Assembly: GCA_021292165.1 (NCBI GenBank)
Contig: CM037877.1
Coordinates: forward strand, 27,354,197 to 27,418,196
From: Shinisaurus crocodilurus
Taxonomy: Eukaryota; Chordata; Lepidosauria; Squamata; Shinisauridae
DNA: 64,000 nt
Reading direction: 5' to 3'
In this document: in pieces, positions 35,676 to 47,094 of the stretch
Layout: every line of letters begins with the position of its first letter
Position numbering within the stretch: position 1 is the stretch's first letter
Made by a program: the position numbers and the translations under genes
The notes under the pieces: generated by a model
What the model was told of the DNA's origin: nothing
The model's input: the letters and a program-made list of their open reading frames with translations, nothing else
Databases searched by the model: none

Positions 35676-36420
35676 AAGGGTACTACACACTATCATCCAA
35701 ATCTCTATCCAAGATGTTGAACAACACTGTACCTGAAGAGAACCACACTTGAACTCTCTCTTCTCCAGTTAAATGCCAATCATTCATAATTCCACTGTAT
35801 ACAAGAATTATTTTCACATGTAGTCTACCCACTGCATGTGTCTTTTAGACAGTTATTAGGCACAGTAGTTAGCAGATATTAAACCACTTCTAGCAATCTT
35901 TCTCCCTCAAAAGAAATGTATACTATTATTAAGCATTTATACAGCACTGGAGTATTCAACGTGCTTCATATACATGATCGTGTTATAATTCTTACAACAA
36001 CCTGTATAAACATTCCCATATTGCAGATGGGGGTCTGAGGGTGACTAAGCCGAAGGCCACCTACCCAGTTCACGGCAGAGATGCATTTCAGACCAAGAAC
36101 TTCCCCATTCATAGTTCAGTCTTAGGCAGCAGCTCTCTAATTCTTTACCAAAGTTTTAAAAACTACATGGATTTTGTAAGCAGCAATCCACAAACAGAAT
36201 ATTAGTTTCCCCACCATCTCCTTTCACATGGATTTTTCATTCATTCAGAGGTGAAAAGTTTCTTCATGCATTTTTCCATGGAGGAAAACATTTACAATGA
36301 ATTTGGCCCGTTGCCTCTCAATTCTCTACTTATTAGAATCAAAAAATATTCCAAATAGATATGGTAATACTTAGCTGAAGATTTTATGTTACCTTTGAGT
36401 AAGAGATTATCTCATAGAAC

Positions 36421-36703
36421 GGGGTGGGCAACACATGGCCCATAGGCAACATGCCCCCACCCTCAATTGCGACCCCTGCTGCACTGAATTTGTTGGCACA
36501 GTGGCAGCAAAAGAAATCGGTGGCAAACTACTACAAATGTTGTTTGCAAAGCTAAATTAGTCCTTATTAAGCTTCGCAAAGCACTGGGTTATTTTGCCAC
36601 TGTGCCACCAAATTCAGTGGCGCAGCAACAAGACTGCAGCCCCCCCGGGAGGGGCACAGTGGGGTCAAAAATGGCCCCCAGACTCCCAAAGTTGCTCACC
36701 CAT
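36421..36703. mobile_element. Probable hAT-type MITE
   Basis: Ends ggggtgggcaacacatggcc and gttgctcacccat look like the inverted gtgggcaac ends of the 30797 element. An internal ctttgcaaa palindromic pair is present. The target duplication is not resolved. Confidence 0.45.
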
Positions 36704-36709
36704 CATGGA

Positions 36710-38050
36710 AACTCTCTCTCTCTTTTTTTGTAATCGAAGCACAAAAATTTACATGGCAAGTTCTCTTGCACTGTTGCAAATTTTCACTACTTTAATCAAC
36801 TACTTTAGCAGTGGTCCAACATCTGACTAGTGGTATCATATGTCATTCCTAGTGATTAAATGGTGAGTGTGTAGCAGAATTAGGCTAATCAGTGTAAACC
36901 TCTGTCAAGTCCTGAAACTAACAAATGGTTCTAAGGGCAGCCCATGGATCACTATCAACAGGCTGTCATTATTTATTATAAACATGTAGCTTCAAAGAAA
37001 TGAACCTGTTTGTTCAACATTACATCTGTCTAAGTCTAAGACATGCCCTCTCAAAGCCAGATGGTTTGTCGTAACAAAACTCTCCAAGGCCACACAAGGT
37101 ACAGTTGCCTATTATCAAAAAGTGGGGACAGACAAATCTGACCCTACATTCACAAACCACACATGTACACTTTTTTTCCAGTCAACTCTCATATTGATGT
37201 TAGGTATGTGATTATTCCTCCTATGGCCAAAAAGAGAAAGGAAAAATTATCTTCAGAAAATCATGGACAGTTTCCATGTCCTGTGACTAAAATGGAAGAC
37301 CTACTTTTTGACTGGCTGAAGAGATGACAAACACCAGTTACAGAGTCAGTTATAAAGGATATCTACTATAAGATAGCATTCTTGAACATCAGTATACAAC
37401 CTGTTCAACTGTTTATCTCTATTCTTAAAACATAAGCCTGCCCAGGCAAGAGAAAAATGAGATCACCATTTGGCCTCAGCTTCGTGACAATCAACCCTTC
37501 CAATACTTTCCCATCTAAGATTAGAGTTCCAAGGTAGATTTCTCAACTCCCTCTACACCAGTCATTCAAGCCACTTCTTACATTAGCCAATTCCAGATGA
37601 TCCTGATTTTGACAGAAGGATCACAGTGACCAAGTTTCTCCAGGTGAGACACAGGGGCGGGGGCTGAAGGGTGATCTTCAAGCTCTTTCCACTAGAATGG
37701 ATGGATGGATATGTGTACAGAGAGAAGTAGCAATAGCAAAATGTGATGGACAGCATGGAAGACAGCAGAACACAAAATGAAGAAGAACGCTGCAATTGCA
37801 ACCCCCCTTTTCTACCCCTCCCCAAAGCCTTGGTGATAGGAGGCGGGGAAAGGCAAAGATTAGTTTATCAACATGCAATGGAAGCTAATCTGCCCCAGAT
37901 ACACAGATGTACTTACATACACATATTCTAGATTTATACAAAATGCATATGTGTGATGGATTACACATATACTATGCATATATAAGCACACATACTATAT
38001 GAAGTATGCTTTTTTTTAAAAAAGTGGATGCATTTATTATGCGCACACAC
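36710..38050. other. Intronic DNA without recognisable feature
   Basis: Nothing beyond a short (ggat)n tract at 37699-37710 and a tatacata-rich stretch at 37960-38000 just inside the CpG-island edge. Confidence 0.45.
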
Positions 38051-38296
38051 ACCACACGCGTTTACCGCACTCCTTTGTAGCAGCTTTGGGCGAAAGTTTC
38101 TGCTGCAGCAGCTCGCAAAAGCAGCCCCAGCACCGGGGGGGGGGGGGGGGACACCAACCCGAGCAAAATGGGAGGAAAGAGAAGCGCACAGCGAAAGAGC
38201 ATCCCCAAGCACCAAGCCTCCCCTTTCCCCGCAGTTGCCTTCCTCCGCCCGCCCCCAGCCCCAGAAGATCCCCGACAGTGGGTGGCCGAGACATAC

Positions 38297-38354
38297 CGAG
38301 TATCACGCATATCACATCCAGCGCCACATAAGGCAGCCGCGTCTTGTCAAACAT
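38297..38354 (-). CDS. PLPP1: PLPP1 coding exon 1 (phospholipid phosphatase 1 N-terminus)
   Basis: On the minus strand this 58-bp coding part reads MFDKTRLPYVALDVICVIL plus one base of a split codon, which I recognise as the start of PLPP1 (LPP1/PPAP2A). PLPP2 and PLPP3 begin differently. It ends at a clear donor (CTCG followed by GTATGT) and joins exactly in frame to the acceptor at 6864/6865, making ...VILAGLPLAVLNL, the first membrane segment. PLPP1 is a six-pass, Mg-independent lipid phosphate phosphatase of the plasma membrane that dephosphorylates lysophosphatidate, phosphatidate, sphingosine-1-phosphate and similar lipids. The active-site motifs are encoded by later exons beyond the left edge. 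The ATG at 38354 was chosen by family match. The same frame stays open upstream to at least 38576 but has no upstream ATG that I see. The exon lies inside a CpG island. Confidence 0.95.
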
Positions 38355-39000
38355 CGTGGCGCCTCCGCCCGGCTCCTGACCCGGGGACTCCGTGTGGACC
38401 ACGCAGCGGGAGAAGCGAGGGCGAGGCAGGAGCAGGAGGCGGCGGCTGGGAGCCCCGGGCTCAGCTGCATCCAGCCACAGGGCCGGCTGAGGAAAGGAGG
38501 TGGAGGGAGAGAGAGAGAAAAGATGGGATGCGCTCGCTGCCCAATGGCGCCGCCCGACAGTCTGAGGCGCCGCCACTAATGCGGCTCGCGCGGAGGATGG
38601 GCTGCGGCTTTAAGAAGGGGGAGGGGACTAATAGAGGCGGGGGGAGGAAAGAGTCCCCAAGGGCTCCGCCCACTTCGGCTCCCTGTGCGCGCGCTCAGCA
38701 ATCCAGACTGCGGCGGCCGCCGGCCCCGCGAAATCATTCTTTCCCCCGCAGCCCCTACCACGCTCGGCACACAATTGGCCACGCCCGCTCCCGCCCTCCT
38801 TCCTGCCTTTCTCCAACCAGATCTCCCCGCCTCGGTGCCTCGACGTTCCAAGCGCGTACGCCTGGCCACGCCTCTCTCTGGGCGTCTCACAATCAGCCTT
38901 CATTCATTCCCTCCCTCTCTCACACACACATGCGCTCTGTGCTGTTTTCCGGAAGGGGTCACGTGCGGCTGAGGATTTCGCTCAGACGCGCAGCTTTGCT
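38355..39000 (-). promoter_or_regulatory. PLPP1: CpG-island promoter and 5' UTR of PLPP1
   Basis: CpG-rich DNA runs from about 38055 to 39000, covers exon 1 and continues upstream on the minus strand; its CpG density is far above that of its surroundings. It holds GC-box-like cacgccc/cgcccgc motifs (about 38775-38800 and 38866), an inverted CCAAT (attgg at about 38773), an ETS-like core ttccggaa at 38947-38954 and an E-box cacgtg at 38960-38965. No convincing TATA box is placed to serve 38354, as expected for a CpG-island promoter. The transcription start cannot be fixed from sequence. An out-of-frame ATG at 38469 would make an upstream ORF if it is in the 5' UTR. Confidence 0.75.
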
Positions 39001-39454
39001 CAGTGTAGTTTGATCTGTTTAAGACTGATAGATTACTGAGGGAAAGGTTTTTTAAATGGGGGTGGTATTAGCCATGATTTTTCCATGCAATAGTAAGTCT
39101 TAAACACACACTCACACACACACTTGATAAAATGTATTTAAAATATATATTTTATATCCCACCTTTCTGCCGAAAAAATGGCGCTCAAGGTGGCCAACAA
39201 TAAAATTCGAATTAAAAACAAAATCTTAATATAAGGTGGCCAGAAGGGTTGTTAATTTTTTGTAGACAAAACACACAGCAGAGCCTTGTACCTCAAAAAT
39301 GAGCAATGTAATCCTATTTCCAGAGGTAGCTGTGTTCGTTTACTGCAGCAAAAACAAAGATTTGTGGTATTTTAAAGAATAACAAATTTATTCTGGTGTG
39401 TGTTTATGCCAGAATAAATGTGTTAGTCTTTAAGGTGCCACAAGACTTGTTTTT

Positions 39455-39545
39455 AATGTAATCCTATACATTTCTACTTGGAAGTAAGTTCCACTGAGTT
39501 CAATGGGGTGTGCTTCCAGGTACGTGAGTATAGGATTGGAGCCTA
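39455..39545. repeat. Short palindromic repeat (caatgggg type)
   Basis: gtaatcctatacatttctac then ttccactgagttcaatgggg and gtataggattggagcc: a complete copy with inverted ends (aatcctata/tataggatt). Confidence 0.6.
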
Positions 39546-40924
39546 ACAAATTTATTATGGCATTAGCTTCTGTGGATTAGAGACCACTCTGTCACATGCA
39601 TGAAGTTGGCAGAAAAATATATACCGGTACACATTTTCTCCTCTACCCATGAATATGTTACTTGCAAAATGATAACAGTTCATTCATCTGCAGAAGTAGA
39701 TTCTAATTCATGAAAGTTTATGCCATAACATGTTCATCTTTAAGGTACTGTAAGACTTGTTTTAAAATAAAGTTTTAAAAAAATTTAACTTAATATAAAA
39801 CAGTTTTCAGGAATGGGAAGACGGCAAAAGTTAGACTTTTCTATTCTATCTATATAAATAAATGTACATTTTAAAAATAGACATACTGAACAGTCTAAAT
39901 TGCAGTGGATAGTGCTGGGCCTCGATCGGAGAGACTGAATTTTAATCACTGTGTATAGCCCAGAAGGGAACTAGCTGAATCTGGGCTCATTCATATCTCT
40001 TAGCCCAGCCTACCTTACCTCAGGTTTGTTTCGATAATAAGATGTTCAACATATATATTTATTATGATATCAATTCTCTGAGTGCCAAAATAGCACCATC
40101 AATCAATGCACAAGAGGGAGTCAACAGACCTGGAGGAATAAAAAAAAATAGGGGGAAATCCTAATAGGTGGAGGTGGGGGTGGGGGGTTGGCTGACCATG
40201 CTCAACCCAAAGAGGACTAAGCATGGTCAGTGGCCACAGAATGCTGATTGTTGGGGGCATGAAATGAGGTGGGAGATGGAATGGAATAGAGTGTTCTCAA
40301 CAGAAGCACTCCACAGTGCAACATTTTGTTGCAGGTCTCATTTGTAAATACATATTGCAATGTTCCCTGATACCTTGGGATATCTCAAGAAGCAGATCTA
40401 AATAAATAAAGCCCTATTTTCAGACCTGTAATAATTTTTGTTTACAATTACAAGAATTATCTTTCAAATATGATATGGGATAATTTAAAACTTCAGGAAG
40501 TGTTAATCATATTGAACAAAACCTTGGTAGAAAACGGAATAACCAGACTTAATTACCCTCATTAAATTGTTTTGCATCCGCACCCCTTTACATTAATCAC
40601 TTGTTGAGAATCCACGATTTAGTAACATGCAAATCAGTTTTAGAACAAGGAGATTACCAATGCTTCACTCACAATGACTCAGCTAACATTGTACAGTGGA
40701 AAGATTACATTGTAGCTCAGTAGAGGCCCATTCCATATACACCAGTTCAATTGCTGCATCAGAGAAATGGGATGTCTTTCCCATCAAGGAAGGATGATGC
40801 TTTTTCTCAGAATTCAAGTGCTTCAAAGAGTGTGATTATGTAGCGCATGGTGATAAGCAACATAATTCCCTCACTATACATACATCATGTTAAGGAACTA
40901 TTAATTAGCACTGATTATCTACCT
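39546..40924. other. Upstream DNA without recognisable gene
   Basis: Contains diffuse copies of the aggtactgtaagacttg-type repeat at about 39555-39760. I see nothing recognisable in the rest. Confidence 0.4.
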
Positions 40925-41475
40925 TATGAACGTAAGAAAACCCATGCTGAATCAGACCAAAGATCCATCTAGTCCAGCATTCTGTTCACACAGTGGCCAA
41001 CCAAATGCCCATGGGAAGCCCACAAGCAGGACAGGAATGCAATAGCACCAGTCTGCTCATGTTTCCCAGCAACTGGTATACAGAGGCATATTGCCTCCGA
41101 TACTGCAAGTAATATATAGCCATCATGACTAGTAGCCATTGATAGCTTTATCCTTCATAAATTTGTCTAATCCCCTTTTAAACCAATCCAAGTTGGTGGC
41201 CATCACTACATCTTGTGGTAGTGAATTCCATAGTTTACGCACTGTGTGAACAAGTACATCCTCTTATCTGTCTTGAATCTCTCATCATTCAGCTTCATGG
41301 GATGATCCTAGGTTCTAGTATTATGGGAGAGGGAGAAAAATGTCTGCCTATCCACTTTCTCCACACCATGTATACTTTATACACATCTATTATATCTCCT
41401 CCTCCTCGCCTTCTAAGCAGTCACAGACACAAGTTTTCCTCATAGAGGAGTTGCTTCAGCCTTTTGTTACATTAG
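40925..41475 (-). mobile_element. CR1-like LINE 3' end
   Basis: From gaacgtaagaaaacccatgc through tccagcattctgttcacaca, ttggtggccatcactacatc and gtgaattccatagtttacgc to atccactttctccacaccat. This is the same path as 17695-18180, so it gives an uninterrupted reference for that copy's SINE insertion. Confidence 0.75.
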
Positions 41476-42032
41476 GACTGAATATCATGCTACTTATATG
41501 TGTACATACTAACATTAGTGTTAATAGAAAATACAGAGGTGTTTTGTTTGTTTTTGTTTTAATCTAGGAAAGTCCAAAATGGGTAGCCCATGCAAATCAA
41601 AGATCTTCACGACACAAGCCTTACTTTGCTTCAGTACACATAAAGGAGGAAATCTGGTATGTCAAGTTGTTAAAAAATCTTCATACCATGACCTTCGCCT
41701 AACTGACATTCAAATCTGTGATTGATTTAAAAGTGGTGCAAAATACATTTTTGAGACCAATCTTACCCCCAAACCCTGCCTTACTGGTTTACTCAGAATT
41801 TGAAGTGACAAATAGTAACATCAAAAGTTAAATATATCATTTAAAATTACTAGTCAAATTTACAAGTTAATCTAATGCATAACTTCCTAAATTTGGCTGG
41901 AAAAGACAGTGCAGGGAGGGGGAATCATCTATAGCAAAGTAGGATGCTCAAATTGATCAATGTTTCCTTTTGCAAATGTATGTCAAATGAAATCTTTACA
42001 TGCTAAAGCTGAGTTTAAAAGTGGAATACTGG

Positions 42033-42465
42033 ATTTTCTTTTTATTGAATTTGTTAAAGTAACAATAAATAGTAACAAATTTAGGTACACCACATGTGAA
42101 TCAATTTCTTTATAGTCTTTTTGATCACTCAGGATCTCTATTTATTACAAGCAAGATTATCTGATAAAGTTATCACTCATCATCCATAGAGTTCCCTGTC
42201 TCTTAGGAGGTTGTCATGTATTCTTCTCAGTATTAGCAAATTCAATAAATGGATACCATATTCCATAAATACTGACAATTTTTACTTGGCTTCTTTGTAC
42301 CTGAAGATGTTTGGTGAGTTTCTCCATTAGTGCAAGTTCCCAAATTTTCTGTTTCCATATGATAAAACAAAGTTCATTTGCTGATTTCCAGTTAGAAGCT
42401 ATGACCAACCTGGCTGCTGCCCAGAAAAAAGTCAGGTGCTCTTTATGTGTTATTTGTGTATTACA
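42033..42465 (-). mobile_element. L1-like LINE 3' end
   Basis: Begins at a reversed A/T tail (ttctttttattgaattt). The minus strand keeps a decayed ORF2 C-terminus (IASNWKSANE, then WELALMEKLTKHLQ). The second motif matches the element at 61.3-61.8 kb (WEIALIEKLTQKLR). A reptilian L1-type ORF2 end is inferred. Confidence 0.5.
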
Positions 42466-42719
42466 GTCTAAATAAAGAGATAGACGTCCAGTTTTACAGA
42501 TAATGTTATATCTTATTGTGTGACCTCACTGGCAAAGGCAAAGACCTGGAGTCAAAACCGTTGGGCCAGTGAGCAATCCAACCACATATACAGGTAGGTG
42601 CCTCTCTGGTGGTGGCTGCATACTTCCAACAACTAGGGTTCAAATTAAAATAAAAATAGCTCTGCTTTACCTGTGTAACATACCATCTGTGCCTCATCTT
42701 CAATGTATTTTATTTCACT

Positions 42720-44060
42720 CTATGTGACACAGACTTCATGGAGGCCTTACAACAATAGTGCTACCCACTGTTCTGAGCTGATAGTGCAATTCAGGTATTT
42801 CCCCCCACATCTTTTAACAAATGAGAGATTAGTGTTGCAAAATCCGATGCCTAAATAATTTGTAAATGTTTGCTAGCCTTGCAGTTTGGATTCTATACAG
42901 AAATAATTGTGGGATTTCTACCAATTGTTTCTTATAAGGAGAAAAGCAAGATAAAATGAGAAAGGAAAAAAGACATCCCATTTGTACTCCTGTTTAAAAT
43001 CTTCATTTTAGTTCAAAGTTCTCAATTCTTTCCATTCTTCTATATACCTGTGCATGTATTTATCCTGTCATTACAAAACTACCACTCAGACCTCTGATGT
43101 TACAACACTACTACTTCCCATCAATCAAGCAACATACCCAAACTATTTCCCCCTATAATTTCACCCACACTTACAAGAAATAGTTGAGCAATAGATTATC
43201 AGCCTTCAAGACAACAATGCAATGCTAAATAGGATCTAGCAGACAGGCAAGTTCCAAAGGTTAAAACATTTCATTGTGAATTCCTTGTCTTGCCTTCTGA
43301 TCTTTCTGTGTTTAGGTTCAGGACATTTTCACAGCTGTGTCACCAAGAACACCTTTTAGTTTAGATGAGAGTATGTCACTTGTGAATGTTGTTAGCAAGG
43401 CACAGAAAGCAGTAAAAAGCCAGTGGGCTTCTCTGCACAAGGCATTTACTGTGTGCTCATGATTCCTCACTCACAATAGTTTGCGGGTGCTTTACATGAC
43501 ACTGTCATCCTCCAGTGCCCCTCCCGTGCTTTCCAAGCATTTCCGTGGCTTTTTTTAGAGCAAGGAAAGTGTAGTATTATCTGGAAATGGCGGAATGAAC
43601 CGGAATGAGAAGCTCGTGTATTTTCGCAATTCTGCTATACCACAACACCACTTCTGGTTGTGTAATGGAATATATAGAACGGCAGAGAAAGACCCCCACC
43701 CCCCTGGAAAAAAAACACATGTAAAGGAGCCAATCTTAATCCCGCAAAGAATCTGGAAGCAGAAGCCTCAGTAAAGTGACAGGTTAAAAGCTTCATGTAG
43801 AGAAACCCAGTACTGGATGACTAAACCAGGTCTGGCACAAACTCTCCCACTGCCTGAAACGAGAAAGCATATGCGTGCTCCTGCCATGTCTCCCCACCAC
43901 TGCATTTCCCAGCCTCCCTGCATCTCCTCACCACCATGTGTCCCAACCCCCTGCCATATCTCACCCCCCACCCCCCACTGCATCACACCCTTACCCTTCC
44001 ATTGCCATTGCTGCTTCTGCTACTGCTCTCTGAAGAGCTGTGTCGACCATCAAAATGTGT
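42720..44060. other. Upstream DNA without recognisable gene
   Basis: Unique-looking sequence with a ccaccac/tctccccacc-rich patch at 43880-43990. No exon signals that I trust. Confidence 0.4.
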
Positions 44061-44065
44061 TGGAC

Positions 44066-44236
44066 AGGGCCTGTGGCTTACACTGGCTCAGCTTGTCTGA
44101 GTGTGGAAAGCTAAGCAGGGTCAACCCTGGTTATTACTTGGATGGGAGACCCCTCCTCTAGTTTCCTGCATTGAGCAGGGAGTTGGACTCGATAGCCTTG
44201 TAGGCTCCTTCCAACTCTATGATCTATGAAATCTAG
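44066..44236 (+). mobile_element. 5S-rRNA-derived SINE (copy 3)
   Basis: gctcagcttgtctgagtgtg, gaaagctaagcagggtc and cttggatgggagacc, then the tail gttggactcgatagccttgt and tctatg. Nearly identical in layout to 22088-22268. Confidence 0.88.
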
Positions 44237-44340
44237 GGTAGCAATTATGGGAGTTGCAATCCAACACATCTGGAGTGCAAAAGGTTGGGGAAGGCTGGTC
44301 TATAGGACTGCAGCCTAAAACAAGGGCAATCAGATCCTAC

Positions 44341-44550
44341 CTCCTGGTCCCTGTTATCAGTCTCACTAACACAACTAACTGAAGCTTCTGGACTATCTTC
44401 AAAGGCAGTGCCACGTAGGGCATGTTGTATGGATGATACCAGAGCATGGCTATCTGATGCTAAATATCTCTGTCCTCTGTCCAAGCTACACCAGCTGACA
44501 AAGGCACTTTGAGCCACTTCTGTCATTTGAATGATCAGTTTGGTAAAAGC
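44341..44550 (-). CDS. Candidate protein-coding exon of an unidentified gene
   Basis: On the minus strand a good acceptor (ccaagaccctttccccag, preceded by a C-rich tract) opens a 210-bp segment with no stop, which ends at a donor (CAGGAG followed by gtagga). It is exactly 70 codons. The peptide is low in repeats and protein-like, for example MTEVAQSAFVSWCSLDRG and ALVSSIQHALRGTAFED, with acidic Ser-rich residues at the end. I do not recognise it. The frame is open for 197 codons in all (44245-44838), but the outer parts look like intron and repeat. It lies 6 kb upstream of PLPP1 exon 1 on the same strand. It could instead be a fragment of an old transposon or chance. Confidence 0.4.
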
Positions 44551-44884
44551 CTGGGGAAAGGGTCTTGGGGGGGGCACAGAGTAGCCCACAGATATGTAAA
44601 GACAGGGTCCCCTTATAATTAGACAGTAATTTAGAAATGGACAGCCAGATACAAAGAAGACGGAAGCTTCTAAACCAGCACCATGCCCTCCTGTGGTTCC
44701 AAACCAGATTCCAGATGGCCCTGCCCTCTTTCTCCAACCACGGTTTAGTAGTTTCCTGGCTTTTGCATACCTTCTTCCCATTCTAAGGGTGCAATCCTTT
44801 GCAGGTTTAGACAGAAAAAGGCCTACAACTCCCAGCATGCTAGGAGTGATAGTCCTTTTTTTCTGTCTAAACTTGCATAGGCTT

Positions 44885-45080
44885 GCACCTTAAAAGGTTG
44901 AAATGTCTCTCCTAAGGCTTAGAATTTAAGCAGTAATGGATTTAAGCTAAACTATGCTGATATTTTTGGTTCCACCCCTTTTGCCTTTGGCCCTGCCCAT
45001 CACTGGAATGACACACACACACCAAGCTTCTCCAAAACTGAATTCAGCCTTCAGACTGAAAGAGGTTCTGTAACCCTGAC
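44885..45080. mobile_element. hAT MITE half (caggggtgttgaacc family)
   Basis: Contains ggttgaaatgtctctcctaa, taagctaaactatgctgata and aagcttctccaaaactgaat in the family order. The left half is missing. Confidence 0.65.
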
Positions 45081-45101
45081 TTGCCTGGAAAGCAGGAAAT
45101 G

Positions 45102-45128
45102 TTGTGGTGGTGATGATGGTGGTGGTGG

Positions 45129-45177
<49 letters not shown>
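45102..45177. repeat. (TGA)n / (TGG)n microsatellite
   Basis: Mixed tgg and tga units, then about 16 pure tga units. Likely to be length-polymorphic. Confidence 0.9.
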
Positions 45178-45659
45178 AAAAAGAAATTTAAAATATAGCT
45201 GCTCAGTGAAGCATACAGGGATCCAAATTCAGTTTCGTGAATTTTTAAGGGTCAGTTAATTCTCATTGCACTGATATTGTTTTACAGATGTGTTCCTGCT
45301 AACTACCAGGCCTCTTTGTGGGAAAGTTATTTCTTCTTTTAAAAGGCAGTGTAATCCTATGGCTGCTGGACAGTGTCTAGACTGCCATAGGATTTTTTGG
45401 AGTCCCAGCTACAATATTGGAAAATCACTCTGACCTCGTAGCTGGGGATCCATGCTCAAATCCCCCTCCCCCCTTGCAACTGGTGTGGAAAGAACTGCAC
45501 CAGCTGCTTCTCTGAGGTCGTAAGAGAAACCTCGGAGAAGGGGTTTAGGGGGAGCTCTGGGGGGCGGGGGGTAGAGGAGACCGGTGCAGCCAAGATACGA
45601 TGTATCCTGATGGTGCCTCAGCCTCCTTCCCTCCCACTCCGTAGTGCTGCACTTAGATG

Positions 45660-46656
45660 CAGGGATGGGGACTCGGACTCGAGGACTCGACTCGTGAGTC
45701 GGACTGAGTCCCCCCTCTGACTCGACTCGGACTCGAGTCCCAATATTTTTAATGGGACTCGAGACTCGACTCGGGACTCGAGACCAAGGACTCTTCAACA
45801 TCCCTGGGCTGTACCAGAAGGAGTGGAGAGGAGCATGATTGCTGGCGAAGAGCGCATGGAAGCGAGGTGTGCCGCTGCTTGGCCACTATGGACGGCTACC
45901 AGGAGTGCAGCCCCAACAGTGTGTCAAGATTTATTGATGTGTTGCGTACTTGGGAGAGGCAGAAGAAGGACCTGAGATTACTCTGTGTGGCTGCTCTGAG
46001 TGTGTTTCTGGTTCCAGCAAGTTCATCACCAGTGGAGCGGGTGTTCAGTGAGGGTGGAATTGTGATGAGATCTCACCATTCCAGAATGGGGGCCAAACAT
46101 TTAGAAAAAATCATGTTCCTCAAATGCAACATGGATAAGTTTTAGGAAGTACAGCAAGTTTATTTTTTTAAATCATTTTTCTAAAATGCAACCTTTCAGA
46201 CATTTTGGGTTTGGCTGCCTCTGCCTGCCTGTCTGGGGTTCCCAGCCTCCTCTGCCTGCCTGGTCTCTTCTTGACCAGTTCAACAGTTGAATTGTCCAAG
46301 ACAAAGGCCTCTGCCTGCCTGCTGTGGGGTTCCCTGCCTCCTCTGCCTGTCTGGTTATTTTGGGTTTTTCTGCCTGGTCTGTTCTTGCCAAAATCAGTTG
46401 CAGAGTTTTGAAATAAAAAGGCACACTTGTGCCTAGAATTTATTTAAACCACACATCTGAAGTAGCCTTATTTTGTTGGGAAAAACCCCCATTGATTTTA
46501 ATAGGGACTCGTGGAGTCAGCTTTAGGAGTGACTCGTGACTCGTGACTCGTGAGTCACCATTTTGGACCAAGGACTCGGACTCGGACTCGAGACTCGGGT
46601 CCAAAGACTCATGACTCGACTCATGACTCGAGACCAAGGACTCTTCAACATCCCTG
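45660..46656 (+). mobile_element. hAT transposon (997 bp) with perfect 8-bp TSD and ACTCG arrays
   Basis: Begins cagggatggggactcg, ends cttcaacatccctg. Target duplication cttagatg at 45652-45659 and 46657-46664. Both subterminal regions are crowded with actcg/cgagt units (roughly 45670-45785 and 46505-46630), as expected of hAT transposase-binding repeats. The centre keeps a fragment of transposase (next entry). Most of the transposase is missing, so it is non-autonomous. Confidence 0.92.
45867..46145 (+). pseudogene. hAT transposase C-terminal dimerisation domain fragment
   Basis: A 92-codon open segment carries PASSSPVERVFSEGG and LEKIMFLKCNMDKF, the hallmark of the hAT C-terminal dimerisation region (ZBED-like transposases). 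The BED finger and DDE catalytic parts are absent. It sits inside the element with intact ends, so it is a deletion derivative of a longer transposon. It is not expected to act as a transposase. Confidence 0.88.
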
Positions 46657-47094
46657 CTTAGATGGTCAAAATCATCTGTCTAAGTGCTTTGCAGAGTGAG
46701 AGGAGTGCGGAGGCGATCTGCCCTGCATAGGATGCCCATAATCCTCCGAGTTCAGAGAGTTACAGGCTTCCCTATAGGACTGCACCTTAAATATAGCTGT
46801 AATGTGCCTCACAACATTGAGGTGGAGAGCACAAAGAGAGGCAAACAAGACCAACCCCAAACAATAAAGAGCCTTTCTAGATAATTGGCCAGACTCAGCA
46901 AGGGAGTTCCATGTGCACAAAAAAATGTGCTTATCTAGATCCTATGGAATCACCTGAAATGAGTCCTTTGATGCAGAGGGGGATGTGTGTTCCCATCAAG
47001 GGCCACTAGTTACATCTGACTAGAAAGGAGAAACACACATTACTGGATGATAAAGTGGGCAAGAAATGTTTTCTGAAATGGCCATGCATGAAAA

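Larger units (their letters stand above)
6865..38296 (-). other. PLPP1: PLPP1 intron 1 (31.4 kb)
   Basis: The first intron is bounded by the donor at 38296 and the acceptor at 6865. It holds most of the mobile elements described here, including a 5.8-kb copia-type retrotransposon in the orientation opposite to the gene. A long first intron is usual for vertebrate PLPP1. I see no further recognisable coding exon of PLPP1 inside it. Confidence 0.85.

Noticed and set aside
6710..38354. PLPP2 or PLPP3 as the gene identity
   Set aside because: Their N-termini differ; MFDKTRLPYVALDV is specific to PLPP1 as far as I know.
38028..39013. Long plus- and minus-strand ORFs (up to 281 codons) in the CpG island
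   Set aside because: They overlap each other on both strands, are Pro/Arg/Ser-rich low-complexity products of GC composition, and sit over the PLPP1 promoter and exon 1.
44245..44838. The whole 197-codon minus-strand ORF as a gene
   Set aside because: The ends run through a MITE fragment and an intron-like pyrimidine tract. Only the 210 bp between good splice signals are worth keeping.
45670..45785. ACTCG repeats as a CRISPR-like array or satellite
   Set aside because: Units are short and irregular, lie within hAT termini with an 8-bp TSD, and recur in the opposite subterminal region. They are transposon subterminal repeats.
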